A DNA stretch of 64,000 nt from Ga0077530 sp046293075 (lineage in GTDB: Bacteria; Pseudomonadota; Alphaproteobacteria; Rhizobiales; Hyphomicrobiaceae): positions 1 through 64,000 of the forward strand of contig JBKBPL010000005.1 in the NCBI GenBank assembly GCA_046293075.1, in the 5' to 3' direction. Each line of letters begins with the position of its first letter. Position 1 is the stretch's first letter. Below, in pieces: positions 60,113 to 64,000 of this stretch. The translations under genes and the position numbers were made by a program. The notes under the pieces were generated by a model. It was given only the letters and a program-made list of their open reading frames with translations. It did no database searches and had not been told where the DNA came from.

Positions 60113-61547
60113 TGAGAACAGGAGACGTGGGCGTCACGGGGCAGGATGGCCCGTGTTCAGGCTCCTCCTCGGCCTCATCGCCGCACTCCTCGCCTTGGCG
60201 CTGCCGAACCCGGGCGAGGCGCAAGGCCCGGCGCTGAGCACGAGCTACATCACGCCCTTCCCGGAGAACGACACCTATCGCCTCGAAGTGTGGGGTGATG
60301 CGCTGGCGGAAGGGCTGCTCACAGGCCTCACCGAGCAGCTGGCGGACGAGCCGCGCATCTCGGTGCAGCGGCGGCATCGGCCAGTGCACAGCCTGCTCCG
60401 TGCCGGCTTCGACGTCGACATGGGCGAGATGGTGAGCGAGCTCGCCCGCAGCAATGCCCACATCATCGTCGTCATGATCGGGCTCAATGACCGCTACCCC
60501 ATGCGCCTTGCCAACGGACGCCGCGTGCCGGTGGGCTCCGAGATATGGCAGCAGGAGTACGGGCGCCGAGTCGATCGCATGATGCGTGCCTTCAAGGCGC
60601 AGCGCATGGCCGTCTACTGGGTGGGCTTGCCGATCGTGCGCCGACCGGACGTCAATGAGGAGCTGCAGGCCATCAGCGGCGTGATCCGTGAGCGCGCCTA
60701 CGCGGCCGGACAGAAAATGATCGATGTCTATGCAGCGACCGCCAACCAGGACGGCCGCTATGATCCCTATGGGCCGGACATCAGCGGCGCGAACCGCCTC
60801 CTCCGCCAGGGCGACGGCATCACGTTCACGCCGGCCGGCAACCGCAAGCTCGCCCACTTCGTCGAACGCGAGCTGAAGCGCGATCTCGTGCAGGCCCGCG
60901 CACAACGCGCCATTCCGCTCGCGGGCAGCGAAGCCGAGCAGCGTCTGATCCGGCCGCTGCGCCCATCGGCCGCTGCGCCGGCAGCTTCAAGCGCACCCAC
61001 AGCTGCCGATCTCCTGAAGCCCGCCCCCTCGGCCGCCGGCCGCGCCGCGGCGCCACCGGCGGAAGGCGGCCTCAAAGCCGACAACAGCCGTATCGCCGTC
61101 CCCGACGCGGGCACGTCCGGCCGCCGCGAAACAGTGACGATTGACCTGCCGCGGCCTGCCATTCCCGGGAGTCTGATGGCGCTGCTCGCGCGGCGCACGG
61201 CCAGCGATCGTGCGAGCCAGCCGGGCGAGGTGCTGGTACGCGAGATCCCGGGCGGCCTGACGCTCTCGCGCACGATCTCCATGGCCGCCACCCCCGGTGC
61301 CCCCCAGCGCCGCGCCTTGCCGAGCCAGACGCCCTTCTTCCGCGTGCTCGTAAAGGGTGAGCGCCTCGAACCGAAAGCAGGACGCGCCGATGACATCAGC
61401 TGGCCGGCGATCGGCCGGCCGGCACCGGCGACGCCGCCCGCCACCCCTGCCGCCACGCAAACCCCTGGGCAGTCCGCGGGGCAGCTACCTGAGGCCGCGG
61501 AGCCCGCGCGGGCGCCTCAGCCCATCCCACGGCCAGCGGCCCGCTGA
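60102..61547 (+). CDS. DUF459 SGNH-like exported protein with degenerate catalytic site
   Basis: A 481-residue protein: signal or anchor (about 16-40, FRLLLGLIAALLALALPNPGEA), an SGNH/DUF459 domain (about 55-265), then a long Ala/Pro-rich region (about 270-481). The nucleophile block GDS is GDA here (A67 in VWGDALAEG), and the His of block V (DG-x-H-x-T) is Thr (T241 in GDGITFTPAGN). Block III GLND (N129) remains. Both catalytic residues are thus lost, while the fold motifs persist. The ATG overlaps the transglycosylase gene by 11 bp, so the two are translationally coupled. A non-enzymatic envelope role is likely. Confidence 0.85.
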   Translation: MGGDENRRRGRHGAGWPVFRLLLGLIAALLALALPNPGEAQGPALSTSYITPFPENDTYRLEVWGDALAEGLLTGLTEQLADEPRISVQRRHRPVHSLLRAGFDVDMGEMVSELARSNAHIIVVMIGLNDRYPMRLANGRRVPVGSEIWQQEYGRRVDRMMRAFKAQRMAVYWVGLPIVRRPDVNEELQAISGVIRERAYAAGQKMIDVYAATANQDGRYDPYGPDISGANRLLRQGDGITFTPAGNRKLAHFVERELKRDLVQARAQRAIPLAGSEAEQRLIRPLRPSAAAPAASSAPTAADLLKPAPSAAGRAAAPPAEGGLKADNSRIAVPDAGTSGRRETVTIDLPRPAIPGSLMALLARRTASDRASQPGEVLVREIPGGLTLSRTISMAATPGAPQRRALPSQTPFFRVLVKGERLEPKAGRADDISWPAIGRPAPATPPATPAATQTPGQSAGQLPEAAEPARAPQPIPRPAAR

Positions 61548-61572
61548 TCCGCCACAACCGCCCGCATCCCTC

Positions 61573-63213
61573 TCAATCGTCACAGGCGAGCGCGTGCTCG
61601 CGTGCAATGTGCAGCATGGCGCGCTCGGCGAGTGCGGAAATGGTGAGCAGGGGGTTCACGCCGAGCGAGCGTGGGATAATGGCGCCGTCGATGACGTGGA
61701 GGCCAGCGTGCACCGCGCTCGAGTCTCTGCCCGGCGTCGCATCAAACACGCGCCCGGCATGATCGACGACGCCCGAGGTGCGATCGGCGCCCATGGCACA
61801 GCCGCCGAGGGGGTGCGCCGTCGCCGGCTGGTCGCCCATGACGCTTCCGGCGAGCGGGTTCTTGACATAGCTGCCGCCAACCTTGCCGACGAGCGCGCCG
61901 AGTATGGCGTCGAGCCGCTGATGGACGGCCTCGTCCCTGGCATTCGGCCAGGAGAGGACAAGGCGATCGCCCTCGAGGCGGAAGCGCCCGGCGGCACTGT
62001 CATGGGAGACGGCGAAGAAGGTTTGCAGGCTCGCGAACGGCCCCTTGTAGACGCCGCTCACGAGGCTCTGCAGCGCCCCGAGCAACCGCCCGTTGGGCAG
62101 GAACATCACCGGCAGGACCGGCGCGAGCGCCGAGGGGAGCACGCCTTCCTGGACCGTGACGGATTTCGCCAGCTCGTCCGCATCGTGGAGCTCGAGCTGG
62201 CCCGAAACGGCAGCACCGACAGTCATGCCATCGAGCTTGGCGGGATGGCCCACGCCGACGGCATTGACGGGCACCTGCGCGCCGTAGCCGAACGCGATGA
62301 TGTCGCCGTTGGCCGAGAAGCGCTCGCCGAGACGCTCCGACAGCGCGAGGCCCTTCTCGCGCGAGCGGAGCAGGATCTCCGTCGAGCCGAGCGTGCCGGC
62401 AGCAAGGATCACCATGTCGGCGGCAAGGCTCAGCTGCGCCTGGTGCCCCTCTCCGGGTGTATCGACCCGCTCGACATAGACGCGCCACCCGCCTTCACGC
62501 GCCGCCATGACATGCGTCACGCGGCCGTGCGTGAAAAGCTCAGCCCCGTGGCGCACGGCTTCGGGGAGATAGGTCAGCGCGACCGTATTCTTGGCGCCGA
62601 CATTGCATCCGGCGCAGCAGTCGCCGCAGCGGGTGCAGGCCGCTTGGGCGATGCCGGCGGGGTTCATCGTATCGGTAAAACCGACGAGGACCTCGGGCGC
62701 GACGGGTGCCCTGCCAAGCGCGGCGCTTGCTGCCTCCAGCGCCTTGTATTTCGTGAGCGTCGCAGCTGCGGGATCGCGCGCGGGTCGCAGCCAGCGGCGT
62801 GCGCGTGCATAGCCCGCATCGAGCAGACCGTCCTGGCGGATCTGGCCGGGCCAGACAGGATCTGCGAAGACGCGCGCATCAGGCCTCAGCGCCACGCCGG
62901 CATTGACCAGCGAGCCGCCACCGAGCCCGCGCCCGACGACCACATGCATGTCCTCGCCGAGACGGACATCGAAGAGCCCGGTTGCCGAGCCCATGGCGAA
63001 GCGTGCACCGGTCACATGCATCTCGTGGCGCATGTCCGGAAACCGGCTCGGGAACTCGCCGGTTGCCACTTCGCGGCCGCGCTCGATGACGGCAACGCGT
63101 TTTCCCGCCCGTGCGAGCCGCATGGCCGAGATCCCGCCGCCGTAGCCCGAGCCGACCACGATGACATCGTAGCGCGCCCTGGCGTGGTCGAGAGAACGGG
63201 CGAGCCGGTTCAT
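61573..63213 (-). CDS. GMC-type FAD oxidoreductase (cholesterol-oxidase-like) with Cys cluster
   Basis: A 546-residue flavoenzyme. The FAD-binding Rossmann motif is VIVVGSGYGGGISAMRLARAG (18-38), with HVVVGRGLGGGSLVNAGV and the C-terminal HVIDGAIIPRSLGVNPLLTISALAERAM. A Cys cluster C193-x2-C196-x2-C199-C200-x2-C203 lies in AACTRCGDCCAGC; such clusters occur in this branch of GMC-like dehydrogenases and may bind an Fe-S centre. HPLGGCAMG near the C-terminus is conserved. It is convergent with DUF459. Substrate unknown; an alcohol, sterol or sugar is possible. Confidence 0.9.
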   Translation of the reverse strand: MNRLARSLDHARARYDVIVVGSGYGGGISAMRLARAGKRVAVIERGREVATGEFPSRFPDMRHEMHVTGARFAMGSATGLFDVRLGEDMHVVVGRGLGGGSLVNAGVALRPDARVFADPVWPGQIRQDGLLDAGYARARRWLRPARDPAAATLTKYKALEAASAALGRAPVAPEVLVGFTDTMNPAGIAQAACTRCGDCCAGCNVGAKNTVALTYLPEAVRHGAELFTHGRVTHVMAAREGGWRVYVERVDTPGEGHQAQLSLAADMVILAAGTLGSTEILLRSREKGLALSERLGERFSANGDIIAFGYGAQVPVNAVGVGHPAKLDGMTVGAAVSGQLELHDADELAKSVTVQEGVLPSALAPVLPVMFLPNGRLLGALQSLVSGVYKGPFASLQTFFAVSHDSAAGRFRLEGDRLVLSWPNARDEAVHQRLDAILGALVGKVGGSYVKNPLAGSVMGDQPATAHPLGGCAMGADRTSGVVDHAGRVFDATPGRDSSAVHAGLHVIDGAIIPRSLGVNPLLTISALAERAMLHIAREHALACDD

Positions 63214-63300
63214 CGGAGAGCGGCCCGCACGATCGAAGCATGGCTCAGGCTTCGCTCAGGCATCAAGGTGCAATTCCCCAACGCGCGAGGGCCTCCAGGA

Positions 63301-63325
63301 GGGCCCGATGAGCACATTCGGGCCC
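63301..63325. terminator. Hairpin between mucR and the GMC oxidoreductase
   Basis: GGGCCCGA (63301-63308) pairs perfectly with TCGGGCCC (63318-63325), loop TGAGCACAT. It lies 50 bp past the mucR stop on the minus strand and before the GMC start. There is no T-run, so termination is uncertain. Confidence 0.4.
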
Positions 63326-63374
63326 GCAGCCCGCCTGAGGCTCGGCTCCAAAGACCGGGGGCCCCCTCTGCCCC

Positions 63375-63779
63375 TCAATCCTTGCGGGTGCCAAGCCCCA
63401 TTTTCTTGGCCAGCTGCGAGCGGGCGGCGGCATAGTTCGGGGCCACCATCGGATAGTCGTTCGGCAGCTTCCACTTGGCGCGGTATTCTTCGGGCGAAAG
63501 CTTGTAGTGGGTCCTCAGATGCCGCTTGAGCGACTTGAAGCGCTTTCCGTCCTCAAGACAGATGATGTAGTCGGGCGTGACGGACCGCTTTACGGGAATG
63601 GCGGGCTTGAGCTCCTCGCTGTCGGCCACCGGCTCGTGGTTCGAGGCGCGGTTCAGCGCATCATGGACGTCGCGGATCAGCGTCGGCAGGTCGGACGCAA
63701 CGACCGTGTTGTTGGCCACGTAAGCGGAGACGATCTTGGCGGTCAGCTCGACCAGTTGGTTTCCGCCGTTGTTTTCCAT
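63375..63779 (-). CDS. MucR/Ros family zinc-finger transcriptional regulator
   Basis: A 134-residue regulator with the MucR core: an N-terminal oligomerisation region (ELTAKIVSAYVANNTVVASDLPTLIRDVHDAL) and a zinc-finger DNA-binding domain. The finger is C74-x2-D77-x9-H87-x3-H91 in CLEDGKRFKSLKRHLRTHY, so Asp replaces the second Cys of Ros, a variant described for some members. It ends SPEEYRAKWKLPNDYPMVAPNYAAARSQLAKKMGLG. The ATG at 63779 has GGAG 11 bases upstream. MucR proteins repress exopolysaccharide, motility and virulence genes by binding AT-rich DNA, and usually themselves. Its promoter region is AT-rich. Confidence 0.93.
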   Translation of the reverse strand: MENNGGNQLVELTAKIVSAYVANNTVVASDLPTLIRDVHDALNRASNHEPVADSEELKPAIPVKRSVTPDYIICLEDGKRFKSLKRHLRTHYKLSPEEYRAKWKLPNDYPMVAPNYAAARSQLAKKMGLGTRKD

Positions 63780-63945
63780 GAGGTGCCGTCTCCTATCGTG
63801 CCGCGACGTCATCCCAGGCGGCGCCCCGCGCCAGCCACCTTGCCGGGTGCTCAGGACATCGCATGAAAAATTGCTGCCCCGCGCAAAGTCCACGGCCAGA
63901 GATCGCCAATACTCCACTTCGCTCAGGATGGCAATTGCCGAGGAC

Positions 63946-63973
63946 AATATAGTAAAAGCTGCATTTTCGCCAA
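63946..63973 (-). promoter_or_regulatory. AT-rich promoter of mucR
   Basis: On the minus strand TTGGCG (63973-63968) and TATATT (63951-63946) are 16 bp apart, about 165 bp before the mucR ATG, in a conspicuously AT-rich stretch reaching the window edge. The AT-richness also suits MucR autoregulation. Confidence 0.4.
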
Positions 63974-64000
63974 TATCCCGACCCGGGATTGCTACATTTT

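Noticed and set aside
61357..63435. Open frame of 692 codons on the plus strand opposite the GMC oxidoreductase.
   Set aside because: Antisense shadow of a gene with strong FAD-binding motifs; no ribosome site or motif in its own translation.

Overview
The window is GC-rich chromosomal DNA (roughly two thirds G+C by eye), densely packed with genes on both strands. It looks like an alphaproteobacterium of the order Hyphomicrobiales (Rhizobiales). The signs are a Ros/MucR-type zinc-finger regulator, an alphaproteobacterial SdhB N-terminus, a pimeloyl-CoA-type acyl-CoA dehydrogenase pair, a UgpBAEC transporter with a Pho-box-like site, a FixK/FNR-like box, TRAP and CoA-thioester metabolism genes, and REP-like CCCCTCTCCCCG palindromes. 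The genus cannot be fixed from the sequence alone. There is no phage, insertion sequence or CRISPR array. The accessory signals are small palindromic repeat elements.

Layout. 1-2.5 kb: tail of an unknown gene, then a kinase-like/acyl-CoA dehydrogenase pair on the minus strand that resembles the LvaA/LvaC and ACAD10/11 systems. 2.7-7.9 kb: a universal stress protein and a tight plus-strand operon (cyclase-fold hydrolase, Cys-less thiolase-like protein, DUF35 zinc ribbon, ADP-forming acyl-CoA ligase). 8-16 kb: secreted unknowns, tRNA-Asn, class V aminotransferase, small K+ channel, secreted matrixin protease, PNPOx-like protein, nitrilase, exported AhpD-like protein and a lipoprotein. 16-20.5 kb: a pimACD-like CoA ligase plus two-subunit acyl-CoA dehydrogenase. 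20.7-25.2 kb: leuC, a zinc alcohol dehydrogenase, a PsiF-like protein and der. 25.4-29.1 kb: rplS with an unusual C-terminal helix-hairpin-helix, then the alpha operon rpsM-rpsK-rpoA-rplQ with a good promoter, a REP-like palindrome and a terminator. 29.2-40.1 kb: sulfatase, trmD-P450-NnrU-DUF599 operon, aldehyde dehydrogenase, TauE/SafE exporter, CoA-lyase/dipeptide epimerase pair, SnoaL-like protein and SDR.

40.1-51.4 kb is transport-rich: an MFS permease, the ugpBAEC ABC importer, lepA, and a DctPQM TRAP importer with its own promoter. 51.7-56.4 kb holds the conserved block gshB-yraN-rsmI, divergent from a penicillin-binding-protein activator, then sdhB. 56.4-64 kb holds two adjacent palindromic elements, divergent galU/galE, a lytic transglycosylase overlapping a DUF459 SGNH-like protein whose catalytic Ser and His are both replaced, a GMC oxidoreductase with a Cys cluster, and mucR.

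Functionally the window mixes housekeeping (translation, RNA polymerase alpha, ribosome GTPases, leucine and glutathione synthesis, envelope growth) with catabolism of CoA-linked acids fed by high-affinity importers. The best leads for new biology are the degenerate SGNH protein coupled to a transglycosylase, the Cys-less thiolase operon, the L19 fusion, the kinase/dehydrogenase pair and the palindromic elements.
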